A stretch of 64,000 nucleotides of DNA from positions 3,378,835-3,442,834 of the forward strand of contig OX387186.1 in assembly GCA_947561395.2 (NCBI GenBank). The letters are read 5' to 3'. Both the position numbers and the translations under genes were made by a program. This document shows, piece after piece, positions 32,752-43,363 of the stretch. Numbering within the stretch: position 1 is the first letter of the stretch; every line of letters begins with the position of its first letter. The DNA is from Buxus sempervirens. Lineage: Eukaryota > Streptophyta > Magnoliopsida > Buxales > Buxaceae. Under the pieces are notes generated by a model that had not been told where the DNA came from, made no database searches, and saw only the letters and a list, made by a program, of their open reading frames with translations.

Positions 32752-33035
32752 TAAATCAAGAAAGAAAATGAATCTTATATTAGCACTTTTGTGCTAAAAT
32801 CTGTGCTACATAACATATTAGCCCTTTTGTGCTACATAACACTTTGTTTTCTGTTCAAAATCTGCACATGATCTATGGTTATAATGCCCATGGAGAGAAG
32901 TCTTGCTTTAGAAAAAAAATTTTCCGTTTTTTTTCGGTGCAAAATCTATTATTTTCTTTAAAAACAAAGGCAATACTTAGAAATATTTCTTTTTCCAGCA
33001 CATTTCACTGAACAAACGGTGGGGGAAAGAGATTC

Positions 33036-34690
33036 TCACTCAAACACAGAAATGTCTCCATTCCAACTGCATGAAGCAATCACATTAGACAGGCAAGGGT
33101 GGAAGGCAACTTCAGTGCATGCCTGATCATATGCTTTAATCTTCCTGGTAAGTTCTGTGGACCTGTAGTCATAGAAATATATATAGCCGTCGGAGGAGCC
33201 AGAGGCAAGTTTATCTCCATCCAAGCTGAAGCTGCACTTGATGGGGAACCCGGACACTCCATGACCCTCATATCTCCTGTACTTATCCATTTTGAATGGC
33301 AGACTTGATGAGAAAATCGCTATGTAGTTACCATTTGACTGTGCCACAAACAATGGATCAAATGGGTGGTACTTTACACACGGACAGGTATATGCTTCCA
33401 CATAAACCTGACACAAGAAATCATAAGCTTGGTCGGTCTTTCTGTAGTTCTAATAAAAATCAAAAGTTTAATAAGCATATATTAAACTCTAAACTGGAAC
33501 CAGTATCTAAAATGTTTAAACAAGCGGGGTTTGAGGGGAAAGGAGAGCTTCAATGTTGAAACCAGAGCAAATTAAAGTATGCAATTTGTTATGGAACCAG
33601 TATCAATCAGGACTTCAAAATTTATGAAGAACTCCAATTATTAAGGTGGTTTGCGTCTATTACCTGGTTAGATAATGGGACCTGTCGCAATACATCCCAA
33701 ACAATAATAGAATTTTCACTGATGTTGCCTTTGGAAGTATCACAGGAAGAGATGAAACGGCTGCCATCAATATTGAATTCAACATCCAGGATTGGACCCA
33801 GACCACGAATGTATTCCTGAACCACTTTGCCAACTCTTACATCCCAGAGTCTGAGAAAGCCCTTTGATCCACCAGAGAGGAAGAGATTGCAGTTGTCAGG
33901 GTGGAATTTTATGACCCCCACAACCTGATCCTCCTTGAAAAGTTGAGTTTCAATCCCCTTCTCAACATCAATTAACCTTGATGAGCAGTCATACCCGCAA
34001 GAAAGCAAGGACAAACCTTGCTGCGACCACTTGACATCTTTCACTGCTGCATTATGACAATTGAACAAACATGCTTTCTTCTGTTCTTTGCTCCACACAT
34101 TCCATATGCAAATCATAGAATCCATTCCAGCAGAAGCAAGGAGATGGGCTGCGGACTAATTCTATAAAATCAGAAAATCACATACAGAATATTATAAGGA
34201 CAGAAAAGGCTACTCACCATGAGATGGTGACCATTGTATAGCACTGACAGCTTTTGTGTGGCATTTTAGAACTATGGACAGCTGCTCAGGAATCTGACCC
34301 AGATGCTTGCTGCCCTTTCCTTGATTCCTTAATGACGACAAAATATTATATGGTACTTCTGAATCGAAGATACTTCCCACAACTGAGAACAACGAAAAGA
34401 AACAAAATGGAAAACCTCTTTTAGGCAAGCACAATTTTGACAAAGAAAAAAGAAAAAAAAAAGACAGCAAAAATTAGTCTTCCAAGTATTCAATCGATCA
34501 AAAGATCTCTACATAGCACATACAATTATGCTTACCTAACCTAATGTTTACAGGCATCCACCCTAACATCAACATACCAGTCAATTTCATCATATGACGC
34601 ATTGACTCTTAACATTCCAATCTTACAATATATATACCATGGAAATTCTAATAGCCATCTAATGGAATCAGAACTAAACAATAATTTTGT

Positions 34691-34723
<33 letters not shown>

Positions 34724-35566
34724 CGCTCCAAAATTTTATCTAAAACCGGAAATCTTGATGATAATCTGAAAATGCTTTCCAAAAACCGAGAATAAAAAGG
34801 ATCAAATTTGGAATGCTTCACCAGCGAAATGGATTTTCAACTTCAGTAATTATTCTTCCAAGTAAAAGGCCTAGAATCTAGGATCAAGTTAGTGTTTTGA
34901 TAATGAAAACACTACATTTTATATTGAGCAATTTTTGAATAAAAAATGATACAATCACATCAAATTTCTGAGCAGAGAAACATAATGAGAATTCATTTAT
35001 TTATTTTTTCCTTTTTTGTGGAGAACCAAACAGATCTTGAATTGCTAAAAGCATGGAAACGAAGACATATAATCCTAATACATGCGAACTCCAAATATTG
35101 AAGAATCATCCTGTTCATTCAGTTGAAAGAGCAGAATGCAGTAGCTTCAATGTTTTCCAAATCAATGTAGCAGTAATTACTAAGGAAACCGAAGTTAGAT
35201 TCATTTGACAGGAATTACAAACTTCATATAATAAGAGCACTGACACAAAGCAAACAAATATGATTTACTAAGATAAGGTTAGGAAAAGCAAGAACCAGGT
35301 GATGCTATGACTGTAGAAGACGATATTGGATCAGAAACCCTTGAAGATGAAGCCAAAATTGCACGTTCTCTCTTAGAGACGTACCTCCCTGGAATTGGAG
35401 CTTCTCTTTGATTCAAACACAATTCAGGATGAAATTGGGATGAGGTGTCAGTTTGAGGAGATATTTTCATGGGTCGTCGTCTTTTTGGTGGAGGTACTAA
35501 AGGCTTTTCATCTTCGTTCTCTTCACCATCTGAAGCAGTTGAGTAAGCCTTGCAGAGAAGATCCAT
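33036..35566 (-). CDS. WD40 repeat protein, WDR25-like
   Basis: Four exons: 35296-35566, 34218-34382, 33664-34148 and 33036-33407, giving 430 residues with phases 1, 1 and 0 at the junctions. The start is ATG 35566 (MDLLCKAYSTASDGEENEDE). The N-terminal 100 residues are acidic/basic and disordered, with PPPKRRRP as a possible nuclear signal and a conserved GRYVSKRERA. WD repeats follow: CHTKAVSAIQWSP, LLASAGMDSMICIWNVW, SCGYDCSSRLIDVE, LSGGSKGFLRLWDVR, KLASGSSDGYIYFYDY and NVIASCSWNGDISVFE at the very end. This order matches WD repeat-containing protein 25, related to the splicing factor PRP17/CDC40; its role in plants is unclear. The donor of exon 1 (CCTG|GTTCTT) is weak but restores the frame. 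Confidence 0.9.
34692..34723. repeat. Poly-G run of 32 in WDR25 intron 1
   Basis: An uninterrupted run of 32 Gs lies in the 0.9 kb first intron of the WDR25-like gene. Such a long G tract is unusual in plant introns and may be an assembly artefact. Confidence 0.9.
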
Positions 35567-37273
35567 CGTCCAAAGTGCAACAAATCTTGAGTCTGTTTTG
35601 GCACAATCAATCAATGTATTATGTAGTGGATATTACCTACATGCTCTCTACAAACTTTACATCCAAGTATGGTGCCATGCAGCTATTATAAGTTCGTAAA
35701 CGAAAGGGCCCTATACTACTGATTGACCTCCTTTAATTGACCAGATTTTCTCACCACATGGAATCATATTTGAAAATGAAATTTCACAGTTAGGTTCTAA
35801 TTGACGTCCTTCGTAGATCCATTGTAGACTGTTTTTAAGGAAAATAGCAAAGATGGACAGATTTGAAAGTAGCAAGATGATCATATGAATGATTAACCTC
35901 CCTTCCTTTTTCTTAACATGCTTAGATGGGTTCATGGGATGCACACACACTTATAAGATGTGATGCTGGTTTTAAATAAGGAAAAAGTTTGAACACAAGA
36001 ACAAAATAAACTGTGTCACCAACAATCCATAACCATGTAGTGGAATATTGAATTAAACAGTTTGAAAAATTAAAGTTAAAGTTCTTTACTTGGGTTATAA
36101 TTTCAGCTCATTTAACATTCATTCTAGATCAGAAACTCAATGCAGGAATCAGTTCCTTAAAACTCATTATAAGAACTAATCACATTTGTGAATATGTAGC
36201 AACTGAATTTACATAAAACAAGCATTTGGCTAAGATGTGAGCTTTGCTTGGCTATCAATATATCAATATCAATTCCTAACTTGTAAATCACAACTTAGTG
36301 TGTAACATACAAAAAATCTAAAGGAAGATTTTTGCAGGTTCTACGGTCCTGCAGCCAGCCCTCTTGAAGGTAATAAAGAAACAAGACAGAGGGATTTTGA
36401 ACAGACAGATCAGTGACGGTGGTTTGCCAATCCACGCGTGAATAGAACAAAGAAAACATGCAAATTTTAGAGTACATCTATCACAGGATGTCAATATTCA
36501 AATTATCAAAATTCTAATAAAAGCAAATGGTTGATCAGAGGTCACGACCAAAGCAAACTATCAGTCTAAGAAAGGATCTCATTGTCTGACTACGAAGACC
36601 AAAATAATGTAACGTTTATGAGCTTAAAACCCAATTCAACATAACCAAGAGGCTTTCACGAGGGGTTAAAAAACACCCTGTTTCATGCAGCACTGCCGGA
36701 ATACCTCCATGCGCCACTTGAAATGGAGGTTCTGGACCGCACACTTTTGGAAATCACGGATGCAGTGCGGAATCAAAAAAAAAAAAAAAAGAGCAAAAAA
36801 CAAATAAAGTTGAAAGAAGAGGGAGAGACGACTGATTATTAGCTAGAGAGATAGAGTGAGTAAGGGGGATACAAATAGGGCTGAGGGTGGAAGGGGCGTA
36901 CGTAGCAGCGTCTCGTCTTCTTCTTCGCAGACAGAAAACCAGAGAGAGAGGGAAGGGGGAATAGAAATAGGGTTGAGGGTGGAGGGGGCGTACCTAGGGG
37001 CGTCTCGTCTTCTTCGCAGACGGGAAACGAGAAAGAGAGGGAGTGATGGTGAGTTACAGGCTTACAGCTGCGTGGTTTCTTGGGCTAGGCTCACAAGGAA
37101 CTGGTCTCTTGGGCTGGGCTGGCCTGACAACTCCGTCTTGATATAAAAAAGAAGGCCTTTTCGGAGAAAGCATTCCGTCTAGAGCCAAAGTCCGGCTGGG
37201 ACGGAGTTTACATGTGTGGCCCTTTCTTGATATGTGCATCTATTCGTGCATCTCACACTGGCACCACTGTATG
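35567..37273. other. WDR25 upstream region; no further gene recognised
   Basis: The leader and promoter of the WDR25-like gene probably lie here. Minus-strand GGTAATATCC near 35630 could be a donor, so the leader might contain an intron. A promoter-like, purine-rich zone at 36830-37060 contains the tandem duplication listed separately. No known protein is encoded. Confidence 0.4.
36873..37050. repeat. 92-bp tandem duplication, purine-rich
   Basis: AAATAGGG-TGAGGGTGG, then GGGGCGTAC, GCGTCTCGTCTTCTTC and GCAGACGGGAAACGAG or a variant, occurs at 36873 and 36965. The two units differ at several positions. Confidence 0.8.
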
Positions 37274-37707
37274 GCACCAGGTAGGGCTGCAACTCGGTCC
37301 GGTTAAAACCGAATCCGAACCGATCCAAACCGACTTCGGTTCGGTTTGGTTCGGGTTTTTATATGTTCGGTTCGGTTTTGGTTTCAAATTCTTTAAACCG
37401 AATTAAATCGGTTCGGTTTTGGGTTGTATGGTCGGATAAACCGAACCGAACCGAAATCATACATTATAAACCGAACCGAACCGAACCGAACTAAACCGAA
37501 AATACATATTACCCCTTAAACTTTTAACATATTACAAGCTAACCCTTTCTTTTAAATACACAAAATCCTCTCAAACCCTAAACTCGATTAAAGAAGATGA
37601 AGAGGAAAACCCTAAACCCGATACCCGATCAAAGAAGACAAAATCCTCTCAAGCTAACCCCTTCTTGATCCACCCCACCACCACCACTGCTCCACCAGAA
37701 CTTGGAC

Positions 37708-37922
37708 ATGGCTTCAACCCCAATCAAAGAAGATGAAGAGGAAAACTTCGAGTCGGCCATGCATGTTGCAGCTGGTACGATTCTACCGATGGTGGTGAAA
37801 GCATCAATCGAGCTCAATCTGTTCGAGATCATAGCCAGAGCAGGATCCAATGCTTTCCTCTCACAGTCGGAGATCACTTCTCAATTGGAGACACAAAACC
37901 CAGAAGCTGCAGTTGTCAAATG
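37708..37922 (+). pseudogene. Caffeic acid O-methyltransferase (COMT) N-terminal fragment
   Basis: From ATG 37708 the frame encodes about 71 residues matching the dimerisation domain of plant COMT-type O-methyltransferases: AMHVAAGTILPMVVKASIEL, NLFEIIARAGSNAFLSQSEI and TSQLETQNPEAAV. Similarity stops abruptly near 37920. The SAM-binding catalytic domain is absent, so it has no enzyme function. About 100 bp of leader-like sequence before the ATG may come from the same donor gene. COMT methylates lignin precursors; here only the captured first part remains. Confidence 0.85.
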
Positions 37923-37924
37923 CG

Positions 37925-38120
37925 ACATGGGGTGATGGGTTCACTAGTTTCATTGTCCATCAGACGGTGCAAGAGATTGACAGATGTATATTTGCTCTAT
38001 TTGATGGTGGTTCTGGTCAGCATTTGCAAGATTTGGATCTCTCGCACATTCCTAATATTTCTGACAATGGGATTATACTAAATCGAGTTCCAATCTTTGA
38101 GCTTCGAATGTGGGCTCTTT
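37925..38120 (+). pseudogene. Leucine-rich-repeat (F-box/LRR-like) fragment
   Basis: The frame reading CIFALFDGGSGQHLQDLDLS, then HIPNISDNGII and RVPIFELRM, has the LxxLDLS and SDNGI pattern of cysteine-containing LRRs in plant F-box/LRR proteins. A second frame just before gives SIRRCKRLTD, also LRR-like, so there is a frame change near 37960-37990. The fragment covers about two repeats, lies between the COMT and TTG1 pieces and has no start or end of its own. The parent gene is not certain. Confidence 0.55.
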
Positions 38121-38255
38121 TGTAACAAGATTTGGATCTCTCCCACTCGTAAAAAGAAAAACAAGGGATCTTTTGTTCTGAGTCGTCTCTGACTTGTGCT
38201 TCCGCCTCCCCCACAATCCCAACAACCCAGGAGGTCGCAACCCATACCAACCCCC

Positions 38256-38640
38256 ATGGAGAATTCCACTCAGGAATCCCATCTCAGATCCGAAAATTTC
38301 TTCACCTACGACTCACCTTACCCTCTCTATGCCATGGCCTTTTCATCCTCCCCCGACACCACTACTCACCATCATATCGCCCTCGGCAGCTTCCTCAAAG
38401 AGTACACCAACAAGGTCGATATCGTCTCCTTCGAAGACGAAACCCTTTCTTTCAAAACCGATCCCAAACTCTCCTTCGACCATCCTTACCCTCCGACTAA
38501 ACTCATGTTCCATCCCAACTCCCCCTCCTCTCTCCATAAATCCCCTGATCTCCTCGCCTCCTCTGGTGATTATCTCCGTCTCTGGGAAATTTGGGACGAT
38601 TCCGTTGAACCCCTCTCTGTTCTCAACAACAATAAGTCCA
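38256..38640 (+). pseudogene. TTG1-type WD40 protein N-terminal fragment
   Basis: From ATG 38256 ([15 protein letters not shown]) the frame matches the start of TRANSPARENT TESTA GLABRA 1-type WD40 proteins: [69 protein letters not shown] and [12 protein letters not shown]. It stops at about residue 125 where the hAT end (TCGGTTCGGTTCGGG) begins. About 60 bp of in-frame leader precede the ATG. The parent regulates epidermal fate and flavonoid synthesis with MYB and bHLH partners; this copy has only the first third. The frame stays open, so capture may be recent. Confidence 0.9.
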
Positions 38641-38834
38641 GCAATAATAAAAAATCGGTTCGGTTCGGGTTTTTTCGGATTTTATATAAAAAGATTGGTT
38701 CGGTTTTGGGTTGGGTAGTTCGGTTCTGAGGTCGGTTCGGTTCGGTTCCGAACCGACCATCAATAACTTTGGTTTGGTCCTGGGTTGAGGCCAACCCGAA
38801 CCAAACCGCACCGAGTTGCAGCCCTAGCACCAGG

Positions 38835-39358
38835 TGAAACCCTCTCCCTTTCGCATCTATGCCACTACCTACATCATTATCATTCACATCTATATTCTTT
38901 CATTTTTATAATTTACTAGCCGGATGCACTTGCTGTAAATGAAGAAAGAGGTAGAAGAGAAGGAATAGTTTTGCAATTGATTGTTAAGTTTCTAAAAAAT
39001 TAAGACAGTATTGAATATTGTACCTTTTTGTTAATTGTTAATGAATTTTCACATGTGTAAAGGCTGTTTTGGAAACTTGTACATATTGGTTGGCGCAATT
39101 CCCAAAGGACACTTCGTGTTATATAAAGTATAAGTATTTCAAAAGAAAACTTACTTTCTAAAAAAAATGAAAGTACAAAAAAAAAAAAAAAATACCATAA
39201 TTATATGATATACATCATAAGTAACATAAGGCAAATTCACATGCATCATATGCCCATCGAAATCCTCAACAACCTGCCAAAAAAAAAAAAAAGGAAATCC
39301 ACAACCACAAGAACCATTCAACGTTTTTTTGCAATGGGCTTGTGGGTAATCTAAAAAC
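38835..39358. other. AT-rich intergenic DNA
   Basis: Nothing coding; A-rich tracts at 39175-39193 and 39278-39292 only. Confidence 0.55.
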
Positions 39359-39361
39359 TAA

Positions 39362-40701
39362 CAGGTCGTTTCGCAATGTTTTTTTTAAAACAGTTTGAAA
39401 ATCAAAAACATTTCTAACTGTTTTTTAGTTTTTGAAAACAGGTGAAAAGAAACCCGTTTGGTAATAATTACCTGTTTTTAAGTTTTTAGAAACAAGTGAA
39501 AAGAAACCCGTTTGGTAACAATTGATAAAAAAATGATTCTAAGTTTTTAAAATCAACAAAATTACTTGATAAGTCATCATTTAAAAACTGATTTTTTGAA
39601 ATTCTTTGGAATAAACTAATCGAGGAATTTTCACAAACATGCAGCATACATTATTTTGTTATGTGACAACAGCCCCAGTTGCATCTCAGCATTTTACGAA
39701 TCCCCAACATCTAGAAGACTAAACATGCCCCTCATTTTTTGATATACACTAAAATGAAAAAAGGAAAGAAAATTAAAATTTTGAGGGAAAAATTAACTAC
39801 CAGGCTTTCTATTCTTGTTAATATGAAGAATGATTCTTGCCGTTGCCGATCCTGGCACAGGAACTTTACAGAAGTTTGGTGCTTACACAACCTTTTCGTC
39901 CATAATTCCCTCTTACCCTCTTCTGTGTCATCATCTACGTCAAAAATGCCTGTGTTATCAACATTCTTCTCTTTCCTCTCTAGCTTGACTAAACTAAGAT
40001 CACCTTCTGGGGTTCCTCTCGTTAGGGCCTGAGCTTCCTCATCCTCAAACTCCTCACTCACCTCTTCCGAGTATGCATACCTGTGTAAAGAGACAGAGAT
40101 AATCAGCTAAGGAACAAAAATGACGAGGAGGACAAGAACTAGCCCGCCATTATTTTGAATTCATTGGTCGTTATCACTCACCGCTGAGCATTTAAACGAG
40201 TTCGGAGACAAAGGAGATCTCATGAGCATTTAAACCCTAACCGAACCTGAAACGAGTTCGGAGACAAAGGAGTAGTCAGCAACGCCATCCTCGCAGGTGA
40301 GATCCTTCGACAGGAACGAAGCCGGCCACGGAAACGCTCGGTATCCAAGCTAATTTATATCAATTGACAGAAAAAGCGACTAAAATCAAAGGAACAACAA
40401 CTCCATCGCGGTTGAAATGAGCTCCAATTGCAGACAAGTTCTTCGGCTTGGATTTCACCGGATTTTTGATCTGTTATCGTCGAGCTAAGACAAAGCTTGT
40501 TAGGAAGAGAGACAGGTTAGCGTCGAAAGAAAAATAAAAGGGATATTACAAAAATGGCACTAAAAAAAACGGTTCGTCAGTTTTTAAAAACGGGTTGTTT
40601 TTTGAACCGTTTTTCTGAAAAACCATTTGAAAACTATCAATACCAAACATGTTTTTGGTTTTCTGTTTTTAAAAACCAAAAAACCGTTACCAAACACCCT
40701 C
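39362..40701. mobile_element. Harbinger-like element with an unidentified exon
   Basis: Flanked by TAA at 39359-39361 and 40702-40704. The left end CAGGTCGTTTCGCAATGTTT and the reverse of the right end (GAGGGTGTTTGGTAACGGTT) are only partly alike but belong to the same GTTTGGTAAC-type group as the 31148 element. Subterminal DNA is rich in GTTTTTAAAAAC words. A 54-bp direct repeat with GTGAAAAGAAACCCGTTTGG lies at 39442 and 39496. Confidence 0.5.
39732..40080 (-). pseudogene. Exon-like fragment inside the Harbinger-like element
   Basis: After an acceptor (TTTACACAG) the minus-strand frame runs from 40080 with YAYSEEVSEEFEDEEAQAL, TRGTPEGDLSLVKLERKEKN and DVDDDTEEGKRELWTKRL, then becomes unlike protein. 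The charged, low-bias sequence and the splice acceptor look like a host-gene exon. I do not recognise the family. As part of a transposon with other gene-bearing relatives nearby, it is probably a captured exon. Confidence 0.45.
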
Positions 40702-40704
40702 TAA

Positions 40705-42839
40705 AATTTAAAAACGTGAATCATTAAGTTTTTAACACGCAAAGGGCTAGTCCCATATATCCTCAATGTCCTCGGCGTTTAATTTCAAGTTTTGCTGTCA
40801 CCTGGCTATAGTAATATATAGAATCCACTAACTTTGAAAAGGTTCTCATTCTCTTAGACTGCTGTAATCAAGGCCCAGCCTATTTTCCAGGCTTGGTGAT
40901 CAGGTATGGGCCAGGCTAGCAATAACTAATACTGGTCAGAGCTTTGACTGGTAAGCAATATCCTAGCTGATCCGTATTTTTGATGGAGGTCCCTGTCCCT
41001 CTTTGGTAGAGGTGAAGGCTCTATGAAGTCGATCGCTGAGATGTTAATTCATGATTCACAAATCCTTCCTTTGTTTTTGCCAAAATACAGCTTAGGATGC
41101 ATTGCGACTGCTAATATGCCAAAACTATTTGGAATAAGGATTCCATCTTCCCTTGACTTGAGAACTAGAGAGTGGAAAACCCAAATAAAAGATAGTTTTA
41201 TAGTTTTTATGGAATTCTCGCCAAATATTATGGGCTTTTGCAAGAGTTGATCTTAATTAGTACGTCAGGAATCTCATGTATTCACAAGCATTGCTTTTGA
41301 TCACCTCAAATCCACAAGGTCTGTAGTTGCAAATCTGCCTTTTTCATATGAATCACTGACATTGAGTTAAAAGAACTAAGGATAGGATTTTATTATCTGT
41401 TCTTCATCTTCTACCATGTAAAACGTACAACTGTTTTTTGATTTAGTTTCCGGCTTTCCGCTCTTGGAACATATAGTCGCATTGAGAATGATCATCGAGT
41501 CAATTTTCTTTCAATGACAGATTCCCTTATTCTTTCCGATTTCATGAAAAATCTTTCAATGAAATGACCCCAAATCTGTATGATATTTGACAACAGCTAT
41601 AAATTTTGATGCCTGTCTTGGCTTCTGATTACATTTCATTATCTTTTTCTTTGCAGGAGAGACCAAATTTTTGGTAGCTTGCAGATTAGACAATAATCAC
41701 CAACTCCATTGAAAATCCCATGTAAAACCACAATTTCTGCGCGACTGCCATGGTTTTTCGGCTCCGAAAAATATATACTATCTTTGAGATGAGGTATTTA
41801 ATTAGTCAATGACGGGAACATTCACCTGATACCTTTGTCTTCCTCCTCCGTAACTGTTGTGTACCTTCTAAGTCTTCCTCCAGCTAGGATATGATATAAG
41901 CTAAAAAGAAATCTAATTGAGGGTTGGCATTAATATTCTAACGACCTCACATTCAATGGAAGTATTCTTATATTTAATTCCTTCAAGATGGAGTACTTAC
42001 AAGGTTAGGTGGCTATAGCTTCACCAAAACTTGAAATCCAATTCAACAAAATCTAGAAAAATACCCCACTCTATACGTCAATGAACTTTCTCCTCTCATG
42101 ACATAATTTAAGCCGGTGAAGTCTGCTAACTAATCTAAACAAAATTATTGTATTCTTTTGTTATTCTTCAAAGATGGAGATTATATTAGATCTTTAGTTT
42201 AACAAAACATGTTTATTTAAGGGGAACCAAAGAAAAAAATAAAACATTTCACCAGATGTTTTCTTGACCTCCAGTAAAAGCCATCTTTGTTGACGGTTCT
42301 GGCCATCTTTGAAGGGTCAATACCTTCTGGTAACAGGTACTTTTTCCCGTTGTAAAAAACCATCCATAAAAGTAGTGTATATATATATATACACACACAC
42401 TTAGACAAAACGTTCCACTTACCTCCTCGGGGAGTGTGATGTCAACGGACCCATGTGAGTCACATAGGGTGGCAACTCGAACGACTGCCTGGTTTGAGCT
42501 GAAGGTATGCTCTCAAGCGAACTCCCTTTATTGATGACTAGCAGGGTGCACGTGAGAAGAGATGTAGATGGAACAATTACAAAACTGCTTAACTTGAACG
42601 GAATTGAATTGTTATGACAATTACACCATTTTTATTAATGAATCTTTGCAACGTGAGGAACGGTTTTTTTTTTTTTTTTGGAAAAATGCACATTGCATTT
42701 GACATGATTCCTAAAAGGTCTTCTCGTGTTATATATAGTTTAGATGAGGGCGGGATTGGATCCTTGGTCTAGGCTAAGACTAGCTTAAGACCTTATCACT
42801 AGCACATGCGGCACCCTCCATCCATAAAAGTAGTAACAT
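40705..42839. other. Intergenic; one unexplained minus-strand exon-like frame
   Basis: No gene is recognised in 40705-42200; a plus-strand frame at 41023-41250 has no known relatives. At 42217-42408 on the minus strand a frame encodes GKKYLLPEGIDPSKMARTVN followed by KDGFYWRSRKH. Just upstream (42420) GAGGAG|GTAAGTGG is a perfect donor on the same strand, so a small spliced gene is possible. Its family is unknown to me. Confidence 0.35.
42374..42401. repeat. TA/CA microsatellite
   Basis: GTATATATATATATACACACACAC, a simple repeat. Confidence 0.9.
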
Positions 42840-43363
42840 TGGCAGGATTTACTCATTCTGCAATCCTTTACCGGTGGTAATAAATTAGCTTTGGTAAAAA
42901 GGAGTTCTACCAACGCCAAAAAACTCTAGTAGGTTAATAAAATGGAATTTTTGTCATTTGCCAACGAAATGGTAGGCGGAAAATTTTTGCAATTTTTGGC
43001 GCTTCAACGTTGAGAGGAAGCCGTTCGTCACTCTGATTTGGTTTGGGAGACTAGTTGGTCGATTTGATTTGGGTCAAAGAATGAATGGCTCACCCGGCTG
43101 AGTTGTTCGTTACTCTTTAAAAAACGAACGAAGGTCTTGTACGATGCATGAGACCTTCCTTTCCACGCGTCGCATTACCCTTTATGCCGTAAAAACGCTA
43201 TAAAAGGTAACGCCGCAGAGGAAATCGGTTGGTTAATTACCGCCGGTAAAATTTAAAGTTGAGCCGGTGAAAGGATTAGCACCCTAAATGACGACTTTTA
43301 CTGGTGGCATTGATCACTACCGCCAGTAAAAACTTGCCCCTTTTGATCTCCCATTTTGTAGTG
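42840..43363. mobile_element. CACTA-type element, right end preserved
   Basis: The right terminus reads TTTTGTAGTG, the reverse of CACTACAAAA, the signature end of CACTA (En/Spm) elements. Next to it are alternating subterminal words (ACCGCCAGTAAAA, TTACTGGTGGCA, ACCGCCGGTAAAA). Similar words (TTACCGGTGGTAATAA) at about 42868 mark the other side, but no intact left CACTA end was found, so that side is truncated or diverged. No transposase. Confidence 0.55.

Larger units (their letters stand above)
37282..38826 (+). mobile_element. hAT-type element with three captured gene fragments
   Basis: The left end TAGGGCTGCAACTCGGT and the right end ACCGAGTTGCAGCCCTA are perfect 17-bp inverted repeats. 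They are flanked by a perfect 8-bp target duplication GCACCAGG (37274-37281 and 38827-38834), the hallmark of the hAT superfamily. Subterminal DNA on both sides consists of CGGTTCGGTTTGG-type words. The interior is unlike the ends and encodes parts of three unrelated host genes in the same orientation: COMT, an LRR protein and TTG1. There is no transposase. This is a Pack-type element of 1545 bp. Confidence 0.92.

Noticed and set aside
33099..33559. Plus-strand frames in the WDR25 region
   Set aside because: They overlap the last WDR25 exon and intron in antisense and resemble nothing.
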